Shown piece after piece: positions 1 to 8,936 of a DNA stretch of 32,585 nt; position 1 is the stretch's first letter; each line of letters opens with the position of its first letter. The stretch is from Chrysochromulina tobinii (lineage: Eukaryota; Haptophyta; Prymnesiales; Chrysochromulinaceae): assembly GCA_001275005.1 (NCBI GenBank), contig JWZX01002034.1, positions 1-32,585 on the forward strand, in the 5' to 3' direction. Below the pieces are notes generated by a model. That model had not been told where the DNA came from and made no database searches. It worked only from the letters and a program-made list of their open reading frames with translations. The position numbers were made by a program, and so were the translations under genes.

Positions 1-2
1 CC

Positions 3-628
3 TCCGTCTTCCCCGGCTGCCGCATCCTGCATCGCGACCTGAAGCCGAACAATATCGGCTTCCTGCCCGACGGGCGGCTCGCCCTCTTTGACTTCGGGCT
101 CGCCAGGCTGTGGCGTGTGAGCGAGGCCGACCCCGACGGCAACGAGACGCGCAAGCTCACGGGCAACACCGGCTCGCTCCGCTACATGGCCCCTGAGGTC
201 GCCCTCGCAAAGCCATACTCGCATAAGGCCGAGGTCTTCGCCTTCGCCACAGTGTTGTGGGAGATGGCCTCACACGAGCGCCCTTTCGCCGACTGCGATG
301 TCGACTCCTTCTATCGGTGCGCGGCCACACCCCGTTTGCCACCCCGCCTTCTGCCGTATCCGACGCGAGTTTCTAGAGCCCACGCCTCTCACCTCCCCAT
401 GATCTCCCCCCTCCCGTTCTCAGGCGCGTTTGTTCAGAGGGCCAGCGGCCACCAATCCCACAGAGCTTCCCGCCGCAGCTCGCTGCGCTGCTCACCCGCT
501 GCTGGAGCACCGATCACGCCGCCCGTCCCGAGATGGCCGAGGTCATCGTCATCTTGCGTGAGTTGATCGTGCAGTTGAGCCCAAATCTGATCAGCCCCAG
601 GCTGGGGAGCCCTTCGTCGGAGCCCTAG
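3..628 (+). CDS. Protein kinase catalytic domain, TKL-like (5' truncated, one intron)
   Basis: C-terminal two-thirds of a Ser/Thr/Tyr kinase domain, cut by the window start. The catalytic loop HRDLKPNN begins at base 30, the DFG metal-binding motif lies at 90-98, and the activation segment ends in APE at 189-197, so the visible catalytic residues are intact. Reading straight through, the frame loses kinase character after base 316. A GT-AG intron at 317-423 (donor GTGCGCGG, acceptor TCTCAG) restores it: exon 2 at 424-628 then encodes the subdomain X-XI region with GQRPPIP, a CW pair and ARPEMAEV, ending at TAG 626-628. The CW...RP pattern and the GSLRYMAPEV segment fit tyrosine-kinase-like (TKL) kinases. 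The N-lobe (Gly-loop, Lys) is outside the window, so substrate and any regulatory domains are unknown. The intron model is an inference from reading frame and family pattern. Confidence 0.9.
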
Positions 629-1407
629 CCTGCCAACGTGCAAAGAAGCGCTCCCGCGGTGGAAGCTGCACGCACGCACGCGTTCGTCCTTACTCGTCCT
701 CTGACGCGTTGCACAAGTTGTGTGGACTCGACCGCGCTCGTATCGAAGATAAATCGAAGCGCCTACCGGTTCAAGGCCGATTCATATCTACCATAAAGCG
801 CTGGTGCGGGTGGCGGGTGGCCTGGCGTGATGTGCGTGCGGCATTCGTAGAGCCTTACGAGGCCAATCGCGGGCATGATTGTCTACCATGTTTGCAGGTG
901 CGGGTGGGGCGCGGAGTGGACTCTGGTCCCTGGCCCTGCACAGCCTGCTGCTGCTCCCTGCCCTGAGCAGCCCTGGGGTGCTGGCAGGACATTCCAGGGC
1001 TGTGGCCATCTGACCAACTGCGGGCATGATTGTCTACCAAGTACCATGAGTCAGTTACGGGTGGGGCGCAGAGTGGACCCTGGTCCCTGGCCCTGCATGT
1101 CCGCTGCTGCTCCCTGGTCCGCCCTGTGTTGGGCCTGCGGCCTCGGGCCTAGGGGTCGGATGGCGGGGACATTCCTAGAACACTCCAGGGCTCGGCTCTC
1201 GCTCTGGGCCGGGCTGTGCGCTCTTAACCTGCTGGGGATGTCGTGTGTATGATCGCTATCGGTCGGGTGCCTGGACGGGAAGCTGGATGCGCCGTGCTAC
1301 GCCGTGCCCGCTCGGCCGAACTGCCATTGAGCACGTGAGTTTAATATGTTCTCATCATACTTCAAAGAGAGGTAAGAACACCGATGTTTCTTTGTGAGCG
1401 GCGTGCG
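629..1407. repeat. Intergenic region with a ~95-bp imperfect direct repeat (871-965 and 1022-1116)
   Basis: No convincing gene between the kinase stop and the CS-domain gene. Two diverged copies of one segment start with the same GGGCATGATTGTCTACCA at 871 and 1022 (offset 151 bp) and both continue through a GGGTGGGGCG..GAGTGGAC block and a CTGGTCCCTGGCCCTGCA block. The second copy has a short insertion after the first block. The small open frames here do not show protein-like composition. The rest (1117-1407) shows nothing recognisable. Confidence 0.6.
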
Positions 1408-3117
1408 TCACGCGTACATGCGCTTAAACAGCCTCGGCCACGTCGCCTTGCGCTCCTTGAAGAGCGTGATGACCATCTCATCGACTGAGACCGACCCGAT
1501 CGGCGCGGCCGTGCGCACGGACCACGAGCTCCGGGCGAGATCGATGCGCGCGTGCAGCTCGCCACCCAAGAGGGGCGCGTGCTGCTGGCCGGCGACGTGC
1601 ACGTTGAGCGCGTCCGCCGTCACGCCCACGCGAAGGTCGTCGTGCGTCAGACGGCCGCCTGAGCGGAAAGGGATGATGAGCTGCCACGTGTCGTCGGCCT
1701 GCGCCGCGTCCCAGCCGCCAGCCTCGAGCTCTTCCCTGCGTGGCTTGTCGCGCAGCACCGCGCTGCTTCGCTCGCGCTTCTCGATGGCGTCGAGCAGCTC
1801 GGGCCACGGCGCGAGCCACAGCCCTCGCGGCTCGGCCTTCACTAGGGTGAGCTGGAGCGTGTCGCAGCACGCGCCAACGGTGGCGGCGGCGGCAGCGCCC
1901 GTCTCTTCGGCGGACGGCGGCGATAGCACCTCGAGCCGGCACGAGCTCGGCTCGATCTTGCCTACGAGCACGCCGCTCCACATGCTCCTCACGCCGCGCA
2001 CGAAGCACTCAACGAAATTGCTGCCCGCCTGCAGCTTCAGCGCCGTCGCGGGCGTCCCTCGCGCCGTGCTCGAGCGCACGACCATCGCGTGTGCGTCCTC
2101 GTACCAGACATAGAACGGGTCGCAGTCGGCCGGATGCTCGGGCGCGCCCGCGTGGCGTGCGAGCCCCGTGCGCCACAGCAGCGTCGCACGCGCTGTCTGC
2201 CAATGCTCCTCGGCGTTCCACAGCGTGGGGCAAGCGCCACCAGTGGCTTGGACGCGGCCGCCCCGACCACCGTCTCCGTGCGCCGCCTCGAGCTCTGCGC
2301 GCCGCTGCCTGCGGCGCTGGTGCTCAACGCGCTCCCTTTCTTCGAGGCGGAGCAGCTCGGGACGCTTGGGCGGCATCGGCGTGAGCTCCTTGCCGTACAG
2401 CATCTCGTGCTTGCGCCGATCGATGAGCACCTGCCTCTCCCTCTTGAGCGCGAGAGCCGCCTCGTCCTCGGGCGGCGGCGGCGGCGGCTCGTGCCGCCGC
2501 GAGAGCGCGTCCGAAAAGAGGCTAACCCAGCGCTCGGCCCGCGCCTTGTGCAGCGTGATCACCAGCGTGTCCTCGAGAGCCTCGGGCTGCTGATCCCGCG
2601 CCTCGCGCAGCGGATCGTACTCGGGGGCGGGCGTGCGCTCGATCTCCCAGTCGCTCTCGGACGGGAGCACGTGGCCACACAGCCGGCCGCACGCGGCGGT
2701 CCGCTCGCCGCAGTACTCGACCCGGACCGAGTTGGCATCGATGTTACACCTGAGCTGATGAGTCGTCGTGCCCGCCGGCACCTTGAGCCGCACGCTCACC
2801 CGATCCTCCGCCTCCTCGTACACGGGCGGGCGCAGGTGCGGCAGCGCTGCGAGCGCGGCGGCCGGCATCTGGCCGGCCTTCTCCGCGCGCGCGATGGCGT
2901 TCGCGAGCTTCTGGCGGTCGGGCAGCTTGGCGATGCCGAGCTCTTTGACGTGCGCGAGCAAGTGCGGCCGATTGGCCGCGAGACGCGCCCTCAGGTCGGC
3001 GAGCGTCGTCTTCGCGGCAAATGCGGCGGCGAGGTCGTCGGAGAGGCCGCAGTCCGCGAGCAGGGACTGAAGCGTGCACACTTGTGGTGCGTGCAGCTCT
3101 GGCGACCCCATTTTCAT
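1408..3117 (-). CDS. Multi-CS-domain (p23/NudC-like) protein with N-terminal SAM-like helices
   Basis: A 569-residue uninterrupted frame from ATG 3117 (a second ATG lies two codons later) to TGA 1408. Residues about 14-80 are short helices with the spacing of a SAM-like fold. Residues about 97-208 read as a CS domain: a beta-rich start (DRVSVRLKVPAG), a central SDWEIE and a closing DTLVITLHKARAERWVSLF, the pattern of p23/NudC co-chaperones. A charged linker (about 225-290) follows. A second, diverged CS-like region lies at about 300-445 (closing DTLQLTLVKAE) and a third at about 465-565 (opening TWQLIIPF, closing DEMVITLFKERKATW). CS domains usually bind Hsp90 clients or partners, so a cytosolic co-chaperone or dynein-assembly type role is plausible but inferred. 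The gene is divergent from the BCAS2 gene 158 bp away. The long plus-strand frames across it are shadows. Confidence 0.85.
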   Translation of the reverse strand: MKMGSPELHAPQVCTLQSLLADCGLSDDLAAAFAAKTTLADLRARLAANRPHLLAHVKELGIAKLPDRQKLANAIARAEKAGQMPAAALAALPHLRPPVYEEAEDRVSVRLKVPAGTTTHQLRCNIDANSVRVEYCGERTAACGRLCGHVLPSESDWEIERTPAPEYDPLREARDQQPEALEDTLVITLHKARAERWVSLFSDALSRRHEPPPPPPEDEAALALKRERQVLIDRRKHEMLYGKELTPMPPKRPELLRLEERERVEHQRRRQRRAELEAAHGDGGRGGRVQATGGACPTLWNAEEHWQTARATLLWRTGLARHAGAPEHPADCDPFYVWYEDAHAMVVRSSTARGTPATALKLQAGSNFVECFVRGVRSMWSGVLVGKIEPSSCRLEVLSPPSAEETGAAAAATVGACCDTLQLTLVKAEPRGLWLAPWPELLDAIEKRERSSAVLRDKPRREELEAGGWDAAQADDTWQLIIPFRSGGRLTHDDLRVGVTADALNVHVAGQQHAPLLGGELHARIDLARSSWSVRTAAPIGSVSVDEMVITLFKERKATWPRLFKRMYA

Positions 3118-3275
3118 TGTCCAGGTGCTCGCAAAGCAAACTCAAAGACTTTTAAGTTTGAGGAGTCTCGACGTTCGGGATTTTGAGGATCATTTCACAC
3201 TAGCAGGGTCTCGCGAATAGGGGAACTCTTGGGCGATGGTGTGAATTTCACGACTATTTCACGATAGACAACGCG
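3118..3275. promoter_or_regulatory. Divergent intergenic spacer, probable shared promoter
   Basis: These 158 bases separate the start codons of the CS-domain gene (minus) and BCAS2/SPF27 (plus), so both promoters and 5' UTRs must lie here or overlap the genes. The spacer is more AT-rich than its surroundings and has TTTCACACTA / TTTCACGACTATTTCACGA direct-repeat-like motifs at about 3190-3265. No clear TATA box is seen. Regulatory function is inferred from layout only. Confidence 0.45.
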
Positions 3276-3971
3276 ATGGAGATCGATTCCGCCGACGTCC
3301 CTTCCTCCGTCCCCGGGCTTGCGCTTCCCGCACCTCACATCGAGATCGATGCGCTTCCCTACATCGACTCGCAGTACAACGATCCGGAGATGAAGGCGCG
3401 CGTGGACTCCCTCGTCCAGGCAGAGATGCGCACCTTCCGGCCGGGCAACTACCTCGCACATCTTCCCGAGCACGAGGTCAACTTTCCCGAGGATTCAGTG
3501 CTGCAATACGAGTGGATGCGCGTGTGCGAGCAGCAGCCTATGTCCAAGATGGACACCAAGCGCTACCAGCTCGAGCCGCCGCCGCCCGAGCAGCGAAATG
3601 ACCCAGAGGCCTGGCAGCGTGCAGTGCGCAACGCCGAGGCGCAGCTCGAGCATCAGTCGACGCGCCTGGGTAACCTCGAGCTCATGCAGCAGCACGGCGC
3701 GCACCAGTGGCGCGCGCAGCTCAACGAGCTCGACGTGGCGAGCGCCCAGCTGAAGCGCGCCGCTGAGGAGGTGGACGAACGCATCGAGCTCGTCAATCGC
3801 AGGCGCAAGACGGAGCAATTGGCGGCGGCGCCGCGGCTCGCCGCGCTAGAGGCCGAGTGGGTGAGCTCGGTGAAAAAGAACCTCGAGATCGAGTCCGCCT
3901 GTCTGCAGCTTGAGGCCGAGTGCGCCGGCCTGCGTAACGCGGTCGAGGTGGCGACGAGCGCGCCGAGATAG
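3276..3971 (+). CDS. BCAS2: Pre-mRNA-splicing factor SPF27/BCAS2 (Prp19 complex subunit)
   Basis: A 231-residue single-exon protein, close to the roughly 225 residues of animal BCAS2. It has the family layout: an N-terminal stretch IDALPYIDSQYNDPEMKARV, then FRPGNYLAHLPEHEVNF, a central KRYQLEPPPPE, then a coiled-coil half containing NLELMQQHGAHQWRAQLNEL, NRRRKTEQ and a KNLEIESACLQLEAEC ending. In known systems BCAS2 is a structural part of the nuclear Prp19/NineTeen complex, which activates the spliceosome. The ATG at 3276 is the first in frame and precedes the conserved region by about 25 residues. It is divergent from the CS-domain gene and convergent with the VASt/SHOCT gene. No oddities seen. 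Confidence 0.93.
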   Translation: MEIDSADVPSSVPGLALPAPHIEIDALPYIDSQYNDPEMKARVDSLVQAEMRTFRPGNYLAHLPEHEVNFPEDSVLQYEWMRVCEQQPMSKMDTKRYQLEPPPPEQRNDPEAWQRAVRNAEAQLEHQSTRLGNLELMQQHGAHQWRAQLNELDVASAQLKRAAEEVDERIELVNRRRKTEQLAAAPRLAALEAEWVSSVKKNLEIESACLQLEAECAGLRNAVEVATSAPR

Positions 3972-4320
3972 CCGCGGTCCGAACTGCGAATATTTACAAT
4001 GCGGCCGGCCGCCGGGTCCGCAGCGGTGTACCCGGCCGGCAGCCGTGCGCCCATGTATACATGTGACACGGGGGCCGGCCACTTTCGTCCGTGTCAGTCC
4101 TCAAAACTCTTGTTTTCAAATGATATGTGGCACGCGCTCAGCATGGCCGGCTCAGTCAGCGCGACCCCGACCGGGGCGCACCGGCGGTCCCTTCCCGGCG
4201 ACTTCTGTGCATCTGTGCGGGGCGGTCACATCCGATCGTAATCCGATCGGACATCATCCGACCCCGCTCTCGCGTCTCGGCGTGGTTGTGTAGTGGCTGT
4301 GGACTCTGGAACCCCGATGC
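3972..4320. other. Convergent intergenic spacer with GC hairpins
   Basis: This 349-bp gap lies between the 3' ends of BCAS2 and the VASt/SHOCT gene. It contains an imperfect GC-rich inverted repeat around 4003-4040 (CCGGCCGCCGGG against CCCGGCCGG). A perfect 8-bp stem with a 5-base loop lies at 4231-4251 (TCCGATCG / CGATCGGA). Either could sit in a 3' UTR. No gene is seen. Confidence 0.5.
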
Positions 4321-7101
4321 TCACAACCAAAAGTCCGAAAAGTCGATGCCCATCGGCCGCACGGATGATGATGGGCCGCCTGTAGAGGACCCGGCTCTGT
4401 GGAACATGATCGTCTCGGTGTCCGCCTTCTTGGGCTGCTCGTCCGAGAACAACGGGTTCGGCTCCCAGTTCCTTGGTGGCAGTGACGGCAAGGGCGGCTG
4501 CGGCGGCCCTGACAGCAGCGCCGCTGTTGACGGGTGCAGCTGGGCAAGTGAGTCGACCCCTACAGGCAAGGCAAAGCGTGTGCTCGAGGTGATGTTCGCC
4601 CTGCTGAGATTGGGCATCATCGCCGCCTTTTGCATCGAAGGGGCGCCCTCGGTAGCAGCAGGAGCGGCTGTCGGCGAGTCGGCCTTGGCCGCCACCGGCG
4701 GCATCGGCGCGGTGACGAAGATGGCGTGCGCGTCGTTGTACGAGTGGCTTGCGACGGAGGGCGGAGACGGCGCGGGCGGCGACGCAGTAGCCGAGCCCGT
4801 CGCGTTCGAGGGCGGAGCGCTGGAATGCGCCCAGCTCGAGGCCCTCGATGAGGACTTATGGAACCGAGGATGCGCCGCTGTGTAGCGCACCTCAGGCACC
4901 ACCTCCTCGGTGCCCAGGCGTGGGCTGCGCGCAGAGCTGCGCGACGGTGACGAAGACGTACCCCAGCGTACGAGCAATTCCGCACGCTTGGCTTCAAATT
5001 GCTCTGGCGTGATCAAGCCATCGTCGAGCAGCCCCTTGAGCTGCCTGAGCAGCCGCTGCTCCGCTGACTCCGCCATCGGCAAAAAGTCAAGACACTCGCC
5101 ATGGGCACTGTCTCCATCGCCGCCGCCGCCGCCGCCGCGGTTCGATTGCCGCCCACTCAGCCTAAATGAGAGAGACCGCACAGCACTCTTGACATCCTCG
5201 ACGCCCTCGCCGACGGAAGCCGCCATGTCGCTCAAGGCCCCCTTGACGCGATCGATCGTCTGGGGCTCGTCCTGAGGTGCGCCCGACACGGCGCCTGTTA
5301 CGTGCTCGGGAGAGCGTGCGCCCGACACGGCGCCCGGTATGTGCTCGGGAGAGCGCGCGATGCCGCTGCTCTCAAGTCTGCCCTCATAGCTGCTGCTGCC
5401 CGGGGTGCTGCTGCCCTTCGGGATCGTCGTCGTCGTGGCGTCGAATGTGAGCCTCGCCCCATCGGCCGCCGCCAAGCCCGTGCCCAACACGGCGCTATCG
5501 AATGTGAGCCTCGCCCCATCCGCCAGGTCCGTGCCCAACACGGCGCTAGGGAGGGCATGCGATCCCTTGACTCCTCGGCTCTCCTCGGCGTCGTTGGTCA
5601 GCTCGTGGAGCACGACGAACTCATCGTCAGCTGCGAGAGTCGCGCCGTCGTCGAGATCCGGATCCGTCACGTCCGTCGTCTCGGACGCCGACGGAGCGCG
5701 CGCCAAGAGATCGTGCGTGGGTGCACGTGCGTGTGAGGCGCCGGCGCCGTTGTCCCGCTTCTTGAACGCCGAGATGGTGAGCGCCCGCGCGCTCGTCGCG
5801 CGGGGAGCCATCACCATGCTGCGCACCATGGATGCGAGGCGACCAGATCTGGAGCGCGCGGTCGTGGCGCCACGGAGTGGCGGCACGCCGGCGCCGTCGT
5901 GAGCATTGTCAGCGGGACTGGATGCGGCCGCCCCCGCCACAACGCCCGCCCGGCACGACGCCGGCACGGCGAGGTGGGATGCAGCGCCTCTGCCGTTGGC
6001 ACCACCGTTCAGCGTGCTGCCTTCGGTGGCGAGGCTGCTGCCCTCACGCGTCCATTGGCGCCCGTTGGCAGTCGGGGCGGAGGTTGCGGCTTCAAGGCCG
6101 ACGATCGCTATGGTGCGCGTGCCCGAGCCGCCGCTGCCGCCGCTGCCGCCGCCGCTGCTCACAAGCCTGCCCAAGCTGCCGAGCGTCGCCGTTGTATACC
6201 GCAGGGGCAGCGGCCCGGCCGCGTGCGCGGCGCTGCTCCCAAGTGGACTCATCCCAAGTGGACTTGGGCGTTGCTCGGGGGAGCGCTGCTCGAATTGCAC
6301 AAGAGGACGCTCCCCGCTGGACGGGCCACGCCGGTCGGCTCCTCGCAGCTGCACCGGCGGTGGGCCCGCGCCGGTCGGCTCCTCGTGTGACCGCAGCACG
6401 GGCGAGCTCGGCACTGAACTGCCCCTGCTGCCTGTCTCCCGAGGTCGATGCCGCGGCACCCCCTGGGGCATCGAGCCTCCTGGTGCCTCGCGGCTGCTGC
6501 TGCTGACGCCGCGCTGGAGCGCCTCGATGCCGTCCTTGGAAAGTCCGGCGGGCCACCGTGCCTCGTCGCTCGCAAACGCCGCAAACGCCGGCGTGCGCAC
6601 GTACTCAAGCGCAAGAGCCTCGAGCTTGTCGTACGAATCACGGAGGAATCCCATGAAGATGCCCTCGACGAGGGTGCCGACGCCAAAGACGCGCACGTCG
6701 ACGGTGGCGGAGACGTGCAGGATGCACGCGCCCGACGCCGTCGGTTCGAGATAGCACCGGCTCTCGGTGCTGATCCGGCCGCCGAAGACATTCGGGTTGG
6801 TAGTCACAAGCGTTGGGTTGGCGTCGCCGAAGAGGTGGGGCGTGTAGAGCATCTTCGATAAGATTTCGAGGCGCGCGCTGCTGCCGAGGACGGCGCTCAT
6901 GATTTTGGGCAGCGATTTGTACGAGTACGTGCAGGTGATCTCGTGAGGGCCGGCATCCGTCGTCCGGCCCTCGGAGTGCAGCATGAAGTTGGCCCCCTCC
7001 TTATCGGCACAGTAGAGGTCGAAGCCGCGGTCCGAGCGCAGCGCGTGGTACACGTCAGCTGGCAGCGCGAGCGGCACCGCCAGCTTCACTGTACGAGGCA
7101 T
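4321..7101 (-). CDS. Large protein with N-terminal VASt/START-like domain and C-terminal SHOCT motif
   Basis: A 926-residue frame from ATG 7101 to TGA 4321; the frame stays open to a TTG at 7125, but 7101 is the first ATG. Residues about 1-165 are a compact, non-repetitive domain with a VASt/START-like closing pattern: CILHVSATVDVRVFGVGTLVE followed by an amphipathic helix. VASt domains bind sterols at membranes; this match is by eye and tentative. A long low-complexity Ser/Gly/Pro-rich linker follows, containing two internal duplications (ADGARLTFD twice near 5450-5525; ARSPEH.. PGAVSGA twice near 5290-5355). Residues about 685-722 match the SHOCT motif (SAEQRLLRQLKGLLDDGLIT PEQFEAKRAELL pattern), usually found at protein termini. 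The end is a short aromatic tail (SDFWL). Cell location and substrate are unknown. High-GC shadows fill the opposite strand. Confidence 0.8.
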   Translation of the reverse strand: MPRTVKLAVPLALPADVYHALRSDRGFDLYCADKEGANFMLHSEGRTTDAGPHEITCTYSYKSLPKIMSAVLGSSARLEILSKMLYTPHLFGDANPTLVTTNPNVFGGRISTESRCYLEPTASGACILHVSATVDVRVFGVGTLVEGIFMGFLRDSYDKLEALALEYVRTPAFAAFASDEARWPAGLSKDGIEALQRGVSSSSREAPGGSMPQGVPRHRPRETGSRGSSVPSSPVLRSHEEPTGAGPPPVQLRGADRRGPSSGERPLVQFEQRSPEQRPSPLGMSPLGSSAAHAAGPLPLRYTTATLGSLGRLVSSGGGSGGSGGSGTRTIAIVGLEAATSAPTANGRQWTREGSSLATEGSTLNGGANGRGAASHLAVPASCRAGVVAGAAASSPADNAHDGAGVPPLRGATTARSRSGRLASMVRSMVMAPRATSARALTISAFKKRDNGAGASHARAPTHDLLARAPSASETTDVTDPDLDDGATLAADDEFVVLHELTNDAEESRGVKGSHALPSAVLGTDLADGARLTFDSAVLGTGLAAADGARLTFDATTTTIPKGSSTPGSSSYEGRLESSGIARSPEHIPGAVSGARSPEHVTGAVSGAPQDEPQTIDRVKGALSDMAASVGEGVEDVKSAVRSLSFRLSGRQSNRGGGGGGDGDSAHGECLDFLPMAESAEQRLLRQLKGLLDDGLITPEQFEAKRAELLVRWGTSSSPSRSSARSPRLGTEEVVPEVRYTAAHPRFHKSSSRASSWAHSSAPPSNATGSATASPPAPSPPSVASHSYNDAHAIFVTAPMPPVAAKADSPTAAPAATEGAPSMQKAAMMPNLSRANITSSTRFALPVGVDSLAQLHPSTAALLSGPPQPPLPSLPPRNWEPNPLFSDEQPKKADTETIMFHRAGSSTGGPSSSVRPMGIDFSDFWL

Positions 7102-7516
7102 GCGCCCAAGAGCGGAAGGGCCCAAGTCGGGTCACACCACAGGGCGTCGGTCGAACTCAAAAAGGTGGCATTGCCTCTCCCGGACAACACCGCTTATGGA
7201 AAGGAACGTATGTAATCCGGTTTTCGGCGGTCTGATGAGCCGCAGTGGTGCTGCTTTCTGGCAATTCAGGCGCCGCTGGCAGCGGAACTTCACACTGGCA
7301 GATCGTCTGTGAAAGGTGACTATGCTGAGAGCGCGCCGACGCCCGCCGCCGAGGCTGCTGCTGCCTGATCGGCTCACACCAGCGTGGCCGCATAGCCAAA
7401 AGCGCGGTTGCAGCTCTGCGGGCTGCGCGCACGGCCTCAGCATCCTCAGGCGCATTGCTCACGCGCCACCTCTCTCTCGCCGCCCACCGCAGACAGCAAG
7501 GGCTGCCCAGTAAGCC
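7102..7516. other. Divergent spacer between VASt/SHOCT and PSMB4 genes
   Basis: A 415-bp intergenic stretch between the two start codons, presumably holding both promoters. No TATA box or recognisable element. Short open frames on both strands lack protein-like character. Confidence 0.4.
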
Positions 7517-8233
7517 ATGCAGGCGCACGCACCCGAGTCGGCGTTCACGCGCACGACGAACCCACTCGTCACCGGCGGTTCGGTCGTCGCGCTCAAGTAC
7601 GCGGGCGGCGTGCTCGTCGCCACCGACACTCTCGCGAGCTACGGCTCGCTTGCGCGGTTCGAGAATGTGTGCCGAATGTCGACCGTCGGCATGAACCACG
7701 ACGTGCTGCTTGCTGCTGGTGGCGACTACTCGGACTACCAGCAGATGCTCAAGATGATTGACATCCGTGCGACGCAGGAGTTTGCGCTCGACGACGGCGC
7801 GGCCTTGTCGGCCAGCGAGATGCACCACTGGCTGACGCGGATCCTGTACCAGCGCCGCTCCAAGATGGACCCGCTGTGGAACCAGATCGTGATCGCCGGC
7901 TTCCGCGACGGCCAGGTCTACCTCGGCACGTCCGACCTGTACGGCACCATGTACACCGAGGACATCATCGCCACGGGCCTCGGCGCGCACATGGCGCTGC
8001 CTCTGCTCCGCAAGGGCTGGCGGGCCGACATGTCCGAGGCGGAGGCGCGCAAGCTCCTCGAGGATTGCATGCGTGTGCTCTTCTACCGCGACACGCGCGC
8101 GTCCGCGAACATCAACATCGGCAAGGTCGACGCGAGCGGCTGCACCGTCTCGGCGCCCATCAAGCTTGAGACCTTCTGGGAGCACCCCGAATTCGTGCGC
8201 GGCGGCGGACACCTCGGCAACGGCTCGTGGTAG
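7517..8233 (+). CDS. PSMB4: 20S proteasome subunit beta type-4 (beta7)
   Basis: A 238-residue intronless protein from ATG 7517 to TAG 8233. It opens with a short leader, then NPLVTGGSVVALKYAGGVLV, the beta-type-4 version of the proteasome beta fold, followed by DTLASYGSLARFENVCRMSTV, LLAAGGDYSDYQQ, a WLTRILYQRRSKMDPLWNQI block typical of this subunit, LGTSDLYGTMYTEDIIATGLGAHMALPLLRKGW, and LLEDCMRVLFYRDTRAS near the end. Beta7 is a non-catalytic subunit of the core particle, and its C-terminal tail clamps the two beta rings together. The short leader fits a processed propeptide. It sits in the cytosol/nucleus as part of the 20S core. The 351-residue minus-strand frame opposite is a shadow. 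Confidence 0.95.
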   Translation: MQAHAPESAFTRTTNPLVTGGSVVALKYAGGVLVATDTLASYGSLARFENVCRMSTVGMNHDVLLAAGGDYSDYQQMLKMIDIRATQEFALDDGAALSASEMHHWLTRILYQRRSKMDPLWNQIVIAGFRDGQVYLGTSDLYGTMYTEDIIATGLGAHMALPLLRKGWRADMSEAEARKLLEDCMRVLFYRDTRASANINIGKVDASGCTVSAPIKLETFWEHPEFVRGGGHLGNGSW

Positions 8234-8736
8234 CGCGGAGGACGGGTGTAATCAGCGGGAGAGGAGCACTACACTGGGGGCGGCAGCGAGGCAGCCAGCC
8301 AGGCAGAGAACTGAGAACAGCTACAAGTAAGCAGCGGAGCGACGTCGCCGGTTCGTGCGTCAGCGCTTGGAACGTACAACGTTCTACGTTGGTGTATGAA
8401 AGCGCGGCGTAAACTCGTTTATCTGAGACACGACACGTGTCGCTCGACCATCAATGTCCGAAGGACCTGAGAGACGTGTTCGGCCGCACGTTTCCGCACC
8501 ACCTTTGAATCCAGCCATCGAAGTGCTGATGATTCGAAACCATTAAGTGCCAAACCGGTGCAAGTGTATCTACGATAGTATCGACGATAGTGCTGCGTTT
8601 GGTTCTCGGTAATTCTAATTGTGCAGATCAGACAGAGATCAGAATTCCTGAAGAACTTTCGACGTTTTCGTGTTATCGTCGGGAAGCCTAATATCGAATG
8701 TGTTCCGGAAGCAAGCTGGTGGTTGACTTGACTTGA
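8234..8736. other. Intergenic, 3' flank of PSMB4
   Basis: About 500 bp with lower GC than the genes and no coding character. It holds small palindromic bits (AACGTACAACGTTCTACGTT near 8370; CGATAGTATCGACGATAGT near 8573) and a short GACTTGACTTGA run just before the 200-bp repeat. No feature can be assigned. Confidence 0.4.
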
Positions 8737-8936
8737 TGGGTAGTGACACGGAGTGTCTCTGAGGAGAAGCTAGTATCATCGCGCCGCGTTCAATCACTCT
8801 CGACCACTCACTGAAGTTCTTCTAACTTCTGGTGGGTCAGGGAACGCAGGCTTTCTTGCGCGCTCTCGCTCTCGTCTACGCGACGCCCGTCGGTACCGTG
8901 CCGGCGGCGACCGTCGAGACCGAGCGCGAAGTGGAC
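8737..8936. repeat. 200-bp direct repeat, copy A
   Basis: Identical base for base, as I read it, to 11956-12155, same orientation, offset 3219 bp. It starts TGGGTAGTGACACGG and ends GCGCGAAGTGGAC. The last ~100 bp are open in one plus frame (8832 onward, containing VETEREVD), and the frame runs past the repeat end with a different continuation in each copy. Perfect identity means recent duplication or gene conversion. The pair could be LTRs of a small non-autonomous element, but there is no TG..CA boundary or target duplication. Confidence 0.85.

Noticed and set aside
2089-3186. 365-codon plus-strand frame opposite the CS-domain gene
   Set aside because: Arg/Leu-rich shadow of a GC-rich gene; no domain, while the minus frame has clear CS motifs.
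7157-8212. 351-codon minus-strand frame opposite PSMB4
   Set aside because: The plus strand encodes an unmistakable proteasome subunit; the minus frame is a mirror with biased composition.
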